This document shows positions 53,472 through 61,516 of a stretch of DNA of 64,000 nt, in pieces. Made by a program: the position numbers and the translations under genes. The DNA comes from Dermatophilus congolensis. GTDB taxonomy: Bacteria; Actinomycetota; Actinomycetes; Actinomycetales; Dermatophilaceae. Within the stretch, counting starts at the first letter, position 1. Each line of letters opens with the position of its first letter. Under the pieces are notes generated by a model that worked only from the letters and a program-made list of their open reading frames with translations, was not told where the DNA came from and ran no database searches. Location of the stretch: NCBI GenBank assembly GCA_030538115.1, contig JAUNUP010000011.1:7663-71662 (forward strand), read 5' to 3'.

Positions 53472-54155
53472 ATGCCAGAGGTCACCGCTTCCGCCGCGCG
53501 CGCGGGTCTGTTCGTGGCGTTCGAGGGCGGAGACGGGGCGGGCAAGTCGACCCAGCTCGAGCTGCTGGGGCAGGCCGTGGCCGCGCTGGGGCGCGAGGTC
53601 GTGGTGACGCGAGAGCCCGGCGGTACCGAGCTCGGGGCAGCCATTCGGCAGCTGTTGCTACACGGAGAGGGCGTGAGCCCGCGCGCCGAGGCACTTCTGT
53701 TCGCTGCCGACCGGGCCGAGCACGTCGCCTCCGTCATCGAGCCGGGGCTGGCGCGGGGCGCTGTGGTGATCAGCGACCGGTACGTCGATTCCACGCTGGC
53801 TTACCAGGGGGCGCGGCAAGAGCTGGCGGGTGGAGAGCTGATCGCCTTGTCGCGTTTCGCCACAGGCGGGCGCGTGCCCGACCTCACTGTGTTGCTCGAC
53901 GTCTCGCCTGCGGTGGGGCGCTTGCGTCGCCAGGGTGGCGACGACCGCATCGAGGCGGAGTCCGACGCGTACCACTCGCGGGTACGCGAGGGATTTCTGG
54001 CGTTGGCCTCTGCTGAACCCGGCCGGTACCTCGTGCTCGACGCGGGCTTGCCGGTCGCGCAGATCGCCGCGTCGGTCGAGGCCCGCGTCGAGTCGCTTCT
54101 CGTCGGCACCGGCGGGGCGCCGGGTGCCTCGGGTGTCGAGGAGGCCCGCGCATGA
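53472..54155 (+). CDS. tmk: thymidylate kinase
   Basis: Phosphorylates dTMP to dTDP. A 227-residue enzyme with the P-loop FEGGDGAGKST at residues 16-26, REPGGT (substrate binding), the DRY motif in VISDRYVDSTLAYQG, and a lid region with RLRRQGGDDRIE. ATG 53472 is the family-consistent start. The stop overlaps holB (ATGA), a common actinobacterial pair. Confidence 0.93.
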   Translation: MPEVTASAARAGLFVAFEGGDGAGKSTQLELLGQAVAALGREVVVTREPGGTELGAAIRQLLLHGEGVSPRAEALLFAADRAEHVASVIEPGLARGAVVISDRYVDSTLAYQGARQELAGGELIALSRFATGGRVPDLTVLLDVSPAVGRLRRQGGDDRIEAESDAYHSRVREGFLALASAEPGRYLVLDAGLPVAQIAASVEARVESLLVGTGGAPGASGVEEARA

Positions 54156-55297
54156 GCGTGTGGGACGAGCTTGTCGGGCAGTCGGTGACGGTGCGGACAC
54201 TGCGACAGGCGGTCGAAGACCCGTCGGCGATGACGCACGCCTGGTTGTTCACGGGCCCGCCGGGGTCGGGGCGGTCGACGGCGGCGCGGGCGTTCGCGGC
54301 GGCGCTGCAGTGCGCCGACGGAGGGTGCGGCACGTGCCCCTCGTGTCACACGGTGCTCGAGGGCACCCACTCCGACGTGCGGGTCGTTGCGACCGAGGGG
54401 TTGTCGATCCAGGTCGACGACGCTCGTGAGGTCGCGATGGCCTCGGCGCACCGCCCGCTGGTGGGCAACTGGCGCATCATCATCATCGAAGACGCCGACC
54501 GGCTCACCGAGCGGGCGGCCGATGCCCTGCTCAAGGCCATCGAAGAGCCGGGTCCTGCGACCGTGTGGATGCTGTGCGCCCCGGCGCTCGAAGACGTGAT
54601 CGTCACCCTGCGCTCGCGCAGCCGGCATGTGCGCCTGCGTACGCCTCCGGTGAAGGCCGTGGCCGAACTGCTGGTGAGCCGCGACGGCGTGGATCCGGGG
54701 ATGGCGGCGCACGCGGCTCGGGCCGCTCAGTCGCATATCGGGCTTGCCCGCCGGTTCGCGCGCGACGAGGGGGCCCGCATCCGGCGCCGTGACACGGTCA
54801 AGCTCGCGACCCGCATCCACTCGACGGTCGACGCGGTCGGAGCTGCGGCCGACCTCGCCTCGATTGCGGGGGAGGAGTCGTCGGCGGCCACCACCGAGCG
54901 TGACCAGGCTGAGCGGGCGAAGCTGCTGGCCACGCTGGGTGCCGATCCGGCGGCGCGCACGCAGCCTCCACACATCCGCTCGCAGCTCAGCGCGCTGGAG
55001 AAGGAGCAGAAGACCAGGGCCACGCGGTTCGCGCGGGACGTCGTAGACAGGTCGCTCGTCGATCTGCAGTCGATGTACCGCGACGCGCTGGTGGTGGCGT
55101 TCGGGGACCCGGTGGGCCTGGTGAACGAAGACATGCGGGCCGAGGCGACGGCATTGGCGCGGGTGATGGATGCCGAATGGCTGTTGGGCGCGATGGACTC
55201 GGTGACCACGGCGCGTGAACGTATCGACGCCAATGTGCCGCCCTTGCTCGCGTTGGAGGCGATGGCGGTCGAGTTGCGGGTACCTCGCATGGACTAG
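54152..55297 (+). CDS. holB: DNA polymerase III subunit delta'
   Basis: Clamp-loader subunit. A 381-residue AAA+ protein with a P-loop-like GPPGSGRST in which the lysine is Arg41, consistent with delta' not hydrolysing ATP. The zinc ligands are C54, C59, C62 and C65 (CGTCPSC), and IIEDADRLTERAADALLKAIEEP is the delta'/gamma signature. Longer than E. coli HolB (334), with an Ala-rich C-terminal collar domain. Coupled to tmk by a 4-base overlap. Confidence 0.92.
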   Translation: MSVWDELVGQSVTVRTLRQAVEDPSAMTHAWLFTGPPGSGRSTAARAFAAALQCADGGCGTCPSCHTVLEGTHSDVRVVATEGLSIQVDDAREVAMASAHRPLVGNWRIIIIEDADRLTERAADALLKAIEEPGPATVWMLCAPALEDVIVTLRSRSRHVRLRTPPVKAVAELLVSRDGVDPGMAAHAARAAQSHIGLARRFARDEGARIRRRDTVKLATRIHSTVDAVGAAADLASIAGEESSAATTERDQAERAKLLATLGADPAARTQPPHIRSQLSALEKEQKTRATRFARDVVDRSLVDLQSMYRDALVVAFGDPVGLVNEDMRAEATALARVMDAEWLLGAMDSVTTARERIDANVPPLLALEAMAVELRVPRMD

Positions 55298-55392
55298 GCA
55301 GGTGGGGTGAAGGGGGATTCGGTAGCGTGACCAGCAGGTCGTGGCGGGAGCCACGTGGCAATCGACGGATGCGACGAACAGGAGCCAGTGAC

Positions 55393-56967
55393 GTGACGAG
55401 CCGAGGCCGGTATCGGATGGTGGCGATCGGGGCTGCGGCTGCGCTTGCGCTGGCGGGATGTTCGACGGGGGCGCCGACTGCTGGGCAGTCGACCGGAGGG
55501 GGCACTGTCGCGCCGGCCACGGAGGCGCCGAAGCCCGACCTGCAGAAGTTCTACTCGCAGACGTTGAACTGGCAGGACTGTGGAGCGCCGGGCGAGCAGG
55601 CGCCGTCACAGTGCACGTGGGTCGAGGTGCCGATCGATTACGACAAGCCCGACAGCGGCACCACGAAGCTGTGGGTGCTCAAGGTGCAGGCGAAGGGCAG
55701 CGGCACGCCCACGGCTGCCACGCGCGGCGCGATGCTGGTCAACCCGGGTGGCCCCGGCGGATCGGCGACCCAGTACGCGCAGATGGCCGACTGGATCGTG
55801 TCGAGTCAGGTGCGCAGCAATTTCGACATCGTCGGCTTCGACCCGCGGGGCGTGGGCAAGTCCGAGCCGATCGAGTGCGTGACGCCCGAGAAGGTCGACG
55901 AGATGCTCGCGGCCGACCCCACTCCTGACGACCCTGCCGAAGTCGACGCGCTGTTCGCCTCGCAGCGCACGCTGGGTGAGGCGTGCGAGCAGAAGTACCC
56001 GCAGGTCATCGGGCACATCTCGACGGTCGAGGCCGCCAAAGACATGGACGTGGTGCGGGCGGTGCTCGGGCAACCGAAGCTGAACTACCTGGGCAAGTCG
56101 TACGGCACCTTCCTCGGCGCCACGTACGCGGGGTTGTTTCCGGAGCGGGTCGGGCGTCTCGTGCTCGACGGCGTGCTCGCCCCGGACCTGACGAACGAGC
56201 AGGTGAGCCTGGGGCAGGCGAAGGGCTTCGAGTCGGCGACGCGCGCGTGGGCGAAGTCGTGTGTCGACTCCGGTTCATGCCCCGTGGGCAACACGGTCGA
56301 TGACGCGATGAAGGGGCTGGCGCAGTTCTTCAAGGATGTCGACGCGAAGCCGCTGCCGGTGACCGGTGATGTGCGGGTGAAGCAGCTCACCGAGGGGTGG
56401 GCGTCGATCGGCGTGGCGCAGGCCATGTACACGAAGGCGTACTGGGACACGCTCACTTCGGCCCTCACGGCCGCCAAGGGTGGTGACGGAACGCCGCTGT
56501 TCAGCCTGGCGGAGGAGTATGCGAGCCGCAGCGACGACGGCGAGTACGACAGCAACATCATGCAGGTGATCAGCGCGATCAACTGCCTCGACCGTGGTGC
56601 CGAGCGTCTCGACGCGAACGCGATGAACGGCGTCGTCCAGAAGTTCACGGCCGAGGCTCCGACGTGGGGCCCGATGATGGCATACAGCACGTCGGCGTGC
56701 GCGGAGTGGCCGGTAGAGGCGACGGGCAAGCCCGACAAGATCAGCGCCGACGGCTCGGGCCCGATCGTCGTGGTCGGCACGACCCGTGACCCGGCGACGC
56801 CGTACGAGTGGTCGCAGCAGCTCGCCGACCAGCTGGCGGAGGGCCACCTCATCACCTTCGACGGAGACGGCCACACGGCCTACATGTCGTCGAACCGCTG
56901 CGTCGACACCGCGGTAGACGCGTACCTGATGAACGGCACGGTCCCGGCGGAGGGCCTGAAGTGCTGA
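55393..56967 (+). CDS. secreted alpha/beta hydrolase, tripeptidyl aminopeptidase-like lipoprotein
   Basis: A 524-residue lipoprotein: signal peptide with lipobox LAGC (Cys near residue 24), Ser/Thr/Pro/Gly linker, then an alpha/beta hydrolase related to Streptomyces SlpD/SlpE and tripeptidyl aminopeptidases. The oxyanion motif NPGGPGGSA, the nucleophile elbow GKSYG and the catalytic His in GDGHTAY are present; C-terminal Cys residues (AINCLD, SACAEWP, NRCVD, LKC) probably form disulfides. GTG 55393 has AGGAG eight bases upstream, and a longer frame from 55327 would spoil the signal peptide. Confidence 0.9.
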   Translation: MTSRGRYRMVAIGAAAALALAGCSTGAPTAGQSTGGGTVAPATEAPKPDLQKFYSQTLNWQDCGAPGEQAPSQCTWVEVPIDYDKPDSGTTKLWVLKVQAKGSGTPTAATRGAMLVNPGGPGGSATQYAQMADWIVSSQVRSNFDIVGFDPRGVGKSEPIECVTPEKVDEMLAADPTPDDPAEVDALFASQRTLGEACEQKYPQVIGHISTVEAAKDMDVVRAVLGQPKLNYLGKSYGTFLGATYAGLFPERVGRLVLDGVLAPDLTNEQVSLGQAKGFESATRAWAKSCVDSGSCPVGNTVDDAMKGLAQFFKDVDAKPLPVTGDVRVKQLTEGWASIGVAQAMYTKAYWDTLTSALTAAKGGDGTPLFSLAEEYASRSDDGEYDSNIMQVISAINCLDRGAERLDANAMNGVVQKFTAEAPTWGPMMAYSTSACAEWPVEATGKPDKISADGSGPIVVVGTTRDPATPYEWSQQLADQLAEGHLITFDGDGHTAYMSSNRCVDTAVDAYLMNGTVPAEGLKC

Positions 56968-57042
56968 CCGCGAGCTGACCTGCACGGATTGGGAGCTGAG
57001 CCTGCCAACCCGTATAGTGGTGGGGCGCACCCAGGTGCGCAC

Positions 57043-57116
57043 GCCGCTTTAGCTCAGTCGGCCAGAGCGATTCACTCGTAATGAATAGGTCGTCGGTTCG
57101 ATTCCGACAAGCGGCT
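57043..57116 (+). tRNA. tRNA-Thr (anticodon CGT), probable AICE attachment site
   Basis: A complete 74-base cloverleaf: acceptor GCCGCTT/AAGCGGC with discriminator T, D-arm GCTC/GAGC, anticodon stem ATTCA/TGAAT with loop CTCGTAA, T-arm GTCGG/CCGAC. Anticodon CGT reads ACG. An integrase gene pointing toward it lies 233 bases downstream, so its 3' half is the likely attB core (inference; the second att copy is beyond the window). Confidence 0.95.
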
Positions 57117-57121
57117 CAGAC

Positions 57122-57150
57122 AACGCCCTCCGGCAGACCGGGGGGCGTTT
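57122..57150 (+). terminator. terminator after tRNA-Thr
   Basis: Twelve-bp stem with one T-G pair (AACGCCCTCCGG/CCGGGGGGCGTT), CAGA loop, ending in TTT. It may be the native end of the tRNA transcript or have come with the element. Confidence 0.7.
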
Positions 57151-57247
57151 CTGGTGCTCAGAGTGGGTGAGGAGTCGGCCTCAGGTGGCGTTGATCCTGC
57201 CGAAATCAGCGGAGGCGAATGTAGAGAAACGCGACCCATTTGAGGGG

Positions 57248-57350
57248 TGTGCATCAAACTGTGCATCTAACGCTTAGCGGCGACGTGCTCGGAGTTGAGC
57301 GCGTCGCCGCTGGCGGTGCCGGATGCAGGGTGCGCATCCACTTGTGCATC
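57248..57350. repeat. paired TG(T/C)GCATC repeats between tRNA-Thr and int
   Basis: Four octamers: TGTGCATC at 57248, 57260 and 57343, TGCGCATC at 57331. Each pair has a 12-base period and the two pairs are 83 bases apart; over 22 bases the pairs agree at 18 positions. The layout resembles arm-type binding sites of tyrosine integrases. Confidence 0.55.
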
Positions 57351-58519
57351 TATGCGTTGTCGATGGAGCCGAATATGTCGTCCATCGCCTCGGCGCCGCG
57401 TTCCACGACCGGGCGGATCTGGTGGCGGTACACACGCTCGGTGACGGAGGTGCCCGAGTGGCCGACAAGCCGGGAGATTTCTTCGATCTGTAGGCCGTGG
57501 TCAGACAACAGCGAGACGAACGAATGCCGTAGCTCTCGGGGCGTCCACTCGGACGGCACAATGCCATCGGCGGCATTGAGCGCGACTCGGAAGTCTCGGC
57601 GTACGTTGTTCACGTCGAGCTGGCCGCCGACGCTCGTGGTGAACACATAGTCGGGGCCGTCGCGCCATTGGTCGCCTGCGGCGCGTCGCTCGGCCGCCTG
57701 TCGACGCCGTTGGAGCCGCAAGGCATCGACGCACAGGCCGGGCAGCGCCACGCTTCGGCGAGACTTACGGGTCTTGGTCTCGCCACGTCGGCGCACCGAC
57801 CGCCACACCATCATGTGAGGCGGTACGCCGTTCTCCTCGGTGAGTGCGACGTGATCCCAGGTGAGCGCCCGCATTTCCTCGGTTCGTGCCCCGGTGAGCA
57901 TCGACACGACGATGTACGAGTACATGCGGTGTGGCTTGGAGGCGGTGAGGATCGCGGCGGCCTGCTCGGTGGTGAAGCTCTTGGATGGTCTGCCTGCTCG
58001 TCCTTCTGGGAGATCGACGAATTCGGCGACGTTGCGGATTGCGAGTTCGTGGGCCATAGCGCGACGGAGAGAACGCCGGAGCACCATTCGAGCTTTGACG
58101 AGGGTCGCCCGACCTACGTGCGCTGCGATGTCAGCGAGCCAGAGTTCCACGTCGCGCGTGGTCAGGTCGTTCACGCGTGCCGCGCCGAGATGGGGTGTCA
58201 CGTGCCGGGCGGCGACCGACGTGAAGCTCTTGACCGTGTTGGGGTCTCTGCCTGTGAGCCCGAATTCGAGCCAGTCGGTGACGGCTTGGCCGACCGTGTA
58301 TCGCGCGCCCTTGGAGCTGAGGCCCTTCTCCCGGTCTCGGATGGCGCGGCGAAGTGACGCGAGGGCGGCTGATTGCGATGTGCCGTAGCGGGTGAGGTAG
58401 AGCCGCTTGCCGCGTGCGTCGTAGCCGATGCTGGCGCGTGCCCGCCAGCGGTTCCGCTCGGGGTCGAACTTGCAGTAGTGGTCACCTCGTGCGCGGCGCG
58501 TGGAGTCGTTGGTGCTCAT
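57350..58519 (-). CDS. int: tyrosine recombinase (AICE integrase)
   Basis: Site-specific recombinase for integration and excision. A 389-residue protein: N-terminal arm-binding region, SAM-like core-binding domain (about 75-160) and catalytic domain with the first Arg in MLTGARTEE, HxxR region as PRELRHSF, His in VGHSG and the nucleophile Tyr in TERVYRHQ. The ATG start overlaps the xis stop by four bases. The 3' end faces tRNA-Thr, as usual for elements using the tRNA 3' end as att. Confidence 0.93.
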   Translation of the reverse strand: MSTNDSTRRARGDHYCKFDPERNRWRARASIGYDARGKRLYLTRYGTSQSAALASLRRAIRDREKGLSSKGARYTVGQAVTDWLEFGLTGRDPNTVKSFTSVAARHVTPHLGAARVNDLTTRDVELWLADIAAHVGRATLVKARMVLRRSLRRAMAHELAIRNVAEFVDLPEGRAGRPSKSFTTEQAAAILTASKPHRMYSYIVVSMLTGARTEEMRALTWDHVALTEENGVPPHMMVWRSVRRRGETKTRKSRRSVALPGLCVDALRLQRRRQAAERRAAGDQWRDGPDYVFTTSVGGQLDVNNVRRDFRVALNAADGIVPSEWTPRELRHSFVSLLSDHGLQIEEISRLVGHSGTSVTERVYRHQIRPVVERGAEAMDDIFGSIDNA

Positions 58520-58710
58520 GCAGCCTGCCTTTCGAGGTCGGCGACGTAGTCGGTGAGTGCTTGGTGCGTGATGAGCCGGGTGCGCCCGACCGTGACGGAG
58601 CGGACTTGGTGCGAGCGGATGAGTTCGTACAGGGCGCTTCGGCTGATGTTGAGAAGGGCGGCGGCCTCGGGAACTCGGTGCATGAGCGGTGCGGCGGCTG
58701 GCGCTGACAC
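58516..58710 (-). CDS. xis: excisionase / MerR-like helix-turn-helix protein
   Basis: A 64-residue DNA-binding protein with the excisionase-type winged helix: RVPEAAALLNISRSALYELIRS, then VRSVTVGRTRLI. Directs the integrase toward excision. GTG 58710 is preceded by AAGGAG at seven bases; a longer frame to 58827 lacks a ribosome site and runs through the repeat region. Coupled to int by an ATGA overlap. Confidence 0.85.
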   Translation of the reverse strand: MSAPAAAPLMHRVPEAAALLNISRSALYELIRSHQVRSVTVGRTRLITHQALTDYVADLERQAA

Positions 58711-58754
58711 GTGAGGACTCCTTGACGGCGGTTGGCGAAGTGGGCGGAGGGAGC

Positions 58755-58774
58755 CCGACAGAACCGACAGAACC
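58755..58774. promoter_or_regulatory. tandem CCGACAGAACC motif upstream of xis-int
   Basis: Two overlapping copies of CCGACAGAACC (58755-58765 and 58764-58774, 9-base period), followed by the variant CCGACGAAACGG. They lie 45-65 bases upstream of the xis start. The same motif occurs upstream of tra (63930-63960), so this is probably an operator for an element-encoded regulator. Confidence 0.55.
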
Positions 58775-58864
58775 GACGAAACGGTGTTTGTGCTGTTCAA
58801 GTCAGGTGAGGTTCGTCGGTGACGCATCCGACGAAAGGCGGTTGTCGGCCGACAAAACCCCGGT

Positions 58865-60415
58865 CTAGGCGGTTCTGTTCAGGTCGGGGTGAACGTGATA
58901 GGCGACGCTCGGGCGGCCTCCCTTGGGGTTGTGTTGGGTGTGTTCGCGGAGGTATCCGCGTTCTGTGAGTAGCGCGAGGGGCGCGTCGAGGTCGGAGGCG
59001 CGGGCGAAGCGCTTGGATTCGAGCGCCCGATGCAGCTCACGACGGGTGAACTCGGCCGGTCGTGTCTTGTCGATCCACGCGAGGATTCGGCGTGCCCCGT
59101 CGTAATCGGGGTCGGCGGTGAGCGTGTCGAAAACGGCGAGGGTGTGGGCGAGGTAGTACCGGGCGACGTGCTCACCGGCCCGCATGGTCTCGCCCCTGAT
59201 GGGGCTGTCGATGCCCTCGGGGCCGTGCGAGGCGAGGTGCAGCAGACCGGCGATTCGCACAGCGGCTCCGGCCATCTTCGAAGCCCAGTCGGCCACGGCA
59301 GCGAGGCTGCCGGTGTGTGGGTGGAGGCGGGGCTCGATCCAGCGTTGGAGCTGGTCGAGGGCATCCACGGCATCGGCGTCGAACGTGATGAGGGCGCGCT
59401 CGGGCAAGGCGTAGAGGGCGGTCACGAGCCCGGCGAGGTGCCGCCCGTACTCATCGCGGGTGCCCTGGCTGATCGGTGGCGGCCCGATCTGCCGGTTGCC
59501 GACGGTGTTCACCGGCAGGCAGTAGAGGAACCGTGCGAGTAGGCCACGCTCTCGGGCTTCGGGTGCGTTGGCGATGGCGGCGAGGTTGCCGGGTTGCGTG
59601 GTGAACGCGATGGTGAGCGCGGGGCGTTCGACTCGCTCGGCCGGGCGGCCTTTGCGGTCGATGCGCATCATGTCTCCCGCGTGAGCCTTGAGCAGGGGTT
59701 CGAGGTTCGCTGCCGCGCTGTAGCGCGTGCCGGTGAGGGTGGTGAATGAGCCGCCCTCGGCCGACAACAGCCCGAGTCGTCCGTCGTGCTTGGCGAGCAA
59801 CGTCACGGCCGACTCCGGGGTGAGGTCGTCGGCTATGAGCCGGGGCTCTGGTACGTCGTCGGTCTGCTCGGCGGCGCAAGCGGCTGAGATGGCTTCGGCG
59901 AGTGCGGCGTCGGGGTCGTTCTGCTCGGTGGCGGCGTTCTGTGCAGCGCGTTCGGCTTGTTCGCGTGCACGACGTGCCCGCAGGTTCGCCTCGATGCGAG
60001 CCGGGGCGGTCGCCTCGCAGAGAGCCTGTTCGGCGGCGTACAGCGGGCCGGTCATGTCGCGGAAGGCACGCGACTTTCGCGAGCCGGGAGCCAACGCGAC
60101 GACCGTATAGAGGTTGGTCGGTTCGACCCATCCGGGCATCGGGGTAACGTCGGCCCGGCCACCAGCGGCGATGGCGAGCCCGGCGAGGGCCAGTGTCGCG
60201 GGCAGGTCGGTGGGCACTTGCAGGGCGGTCGTCGTCTCGGTCACCATGTCGCGCACCCACGGGGGGAACACGTCGACGGGGAACGGCGGCAGCACGCGCG
60301 GAGGCGTCAACGGGATGATCGGTTCCCAAGCCGTGTGGGTGGCTGACGGTGTTCTGGGTGGTCGTTGTGCTCCGACGGTGTTGAGCACGTCGGCGGCTGA
60401 CAGGGCGGCGTTCAT
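58865..60415 (-). CDS. DUF3987 family protein (AICE replication-associated)
   Basis: A 516-residue protein of the DUF3987 type, found with primase-polymerases in integrative elements and phages. The central part carries ALAPGSRKSRAFRDMT, a P-loop-like turn lacking the standard GKS/T, and downstream GLLSAEGGSFTTLTG and RDEYGRHLAGL segments typical of the family. It may be a helicase-like or loader component of replication; biochemical function is not established. ATG 60415 overlaps the primase-polymerase stop (ATGA). The open frame upstream of it is out of context. Confidence 0.75.
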   Translation of the reverse strand: MNAALSAADVLNTVGAQRPPRTPSATHTAWEPIIPLTPPRVLPPFPVDVFPPWVRDMVTETTTALQVPTDLPATLALAGLAIAAGGRADVTPMPGWVEPTNLYTVVALAPGSRKSRAFRDMTGPLYAAEQALCEATAPARIEANLRARRAREQAERAAQNAATEQNDPDAALAEAISAACAAEQTDDVPEPRLIADDLTPESAVTLLAKHDGRLGLLSAEGGSFTTLTGTRYSAAANLEPLLKAHAGDMMRIDRKGRPAERVERPALTIAFTTQPGNLAAIANAPEARERGLLARFLYCLPVNTVGNRQIGPPPISQGTRDEYGRHLAGLVTALYALPERALITFDADAVDALDQLQRWIEPRLHPHTGSLAAVADWASKMAGAAVRIAGLLHLASHGPEGIDSPIRGETMRAGEHVARYYLAHTLAVFDTLTADPDYDGARRILAWIDKTRPAEFTRRELHRALESKRFARASDLDAPLALLTERGYLREHTQHNPKGGRPSVAYHVHPDLNRTA

Positions 60416-61317
60416 GCTCGGCTCCGGTCGTCGTACCGGGGGGCGCGCGCTCCGGCGGCCAGTCCCGAAGCGATGGTGCGGGCGGCCTCGCCCTCCGGTA
60501 GGCCGATGTGCGCGGCGGCGATGCGCAGCGCGTCGGTCACGTGGTGTTCGGTGAGCCGCGAGGCGGCGATGAACTGGCCTAGCGAGTAGGCGGCCCGGTT
60601 GAGGGTGTGGTTTCGTGCGCCGGGCATAGCGCCCAGCACGGAGTCGATTTCGTTCTCGAATGCCGCGTAGGCGTAGGGGTCGCTTCGAGGGCACGGGGTG
60701 AGGCGCGTCGTGGGCCGGTCGTGCGTGGGTGTGAGGGTTTGTGCGAGCCATGCGGGCAGCGGAGCGATGGGTGCCGGGTTGATGGTCTCGTAGCCGCCTG
60801 CGGCAGTGCGGGAGGGCGGGGCCACGACGTAGCCGCCGGAGGCGCGCGTGTCGATCATCGGCCCGAGTCGTCCAGTCGTACTTGGCAGTTCGTGCGGCGC
60901 TGTGAAGTACAGATGCAGGCCGCCGGAGGGAGTGGCGACGGTTCGGGTGTCGAGGGGCAGCGGTTCGCCCGCGCGCTCGGCGAGTACGGCGAACACGTCG
61001 GTTCCGTCGTGGATGCCCGCCTCGTGCGCCCATTCCGGCGCGACCGGAGTGTTGCCTTTCGGGGTGTCGAGGTCGATCACACAGAGCCGGGCCGGGCCGG
61101 TGGCAAGGCCGATGTTGTACGGCGTGCGTGCCCACCAGCGAGCGAGGCTCTCGGGGTCGGTGGTTGCGTCTTTGAAGCCTCGTCGGGTGGCGGGCGTCTT
61201 GCCGCCGACGGTGAGCGGGAACACGGGGAAGCCGTGGGCGGCGAGCCAAGCGGCCATCGCCCGCACTTCGGCCAGGGTGGCGGTGCTGTGTCTCGTGGCG
61301 GTGCTGGTGGCGTTCAC
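60412..61317 (-). CDS. bifunctional DNA primase/polymerase (archaeo-eukaryotic primase type)
   Basis: A 301-residue prim-pol. The first metal-binding pair is in CVIDLDTPKG, the SGGLHLYF strand supplies the sxH motif, and IDTRASGGYVVAPPS follows, as in plasmid and phage prim-pol domains. A helical C-terminal region (about 215-300) resembles the PriCT-like part. GTG 61317 has AAGGAG six bases upstream. Together with the DUF3987 protein it would initiate replication of the excised element, in place of the RepSA-type initiator of pSAM2. Confidence 0.85.
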   Translation of the reverse strand: MNATSTATRHSTATLAEVRAMAAWLAAHGFPVFPLTVGGKTPATRRGFKDATTDPESLARWWARTPYNIGLATGPARLCVIDLDTPKGNTPVAPEWAHEAGIHDGTDVFAVLAERAGEPLPLDTRTVATPSGGLHLYFTAPHELPSTTGRLGPMIDTRASGGYVVAPPSRTAAGGYETINPAPIAPLPAWLAQTLTPTHDRPTTRLTPCPRSDPYAYAAFENEIDSVLGAMPGARNHTLNRAAYSLGQFIAASRLTEHHVTDALRIAAAHIGLPEGEAARTIASGLAAGARAPRYDDRSRA

Positions 61318-61365
61318 ATCGGTCTCCTTGAAGGTGTTCCGGGCGCGTTCGGGGAAGGGGCGGGC

Positions 61366-61516
61366 GGTAGCGGTAGCAGGCCGCCCGACCCTTGTAGAGG
61401 TGGTGATTCCCAGGTCTTGCGTTGTGGCGATGGGCCGCTACCTGAGAGGGTTTGCGCAGGTGAAGCCGGTAGCGGCGCGGGTAGCGGGGCCGCTACCCGC
61501 CGACGGGGGTGCTACC
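61366..61516. repeat. GGTAGCGG octamer cluster, candidate transfer locus (clt)
   Basis: Five exact copies of GGTAGCGG: plus strand at 61366-61373, 61468-61475 and 61480-61487, minus strand at 61435-61442 and 61490-61497. Variants GGTAGCAG (61372-61379) and GGTAGCAC (61509-61516, minus) bring the total to seven in 151 bases. Two copies form a 9-bp inverted repeat GGGTAGCGG-GG-CCGCTACCC. The cluster abuts the 3' end of tra and is intergenic to the primase gene. In Streptomyces plasmids the TraB-binding clt repeats (another octamer) lie beside traB. Confidence 0.65.

Noticed and set aside
54152..55297. holB as a pseudogene because its P-loop lysine is Arg
   Set aside because: The delta' subunit does not need ATP hydrolysis; the zinc site and the rest of the protein are intact.
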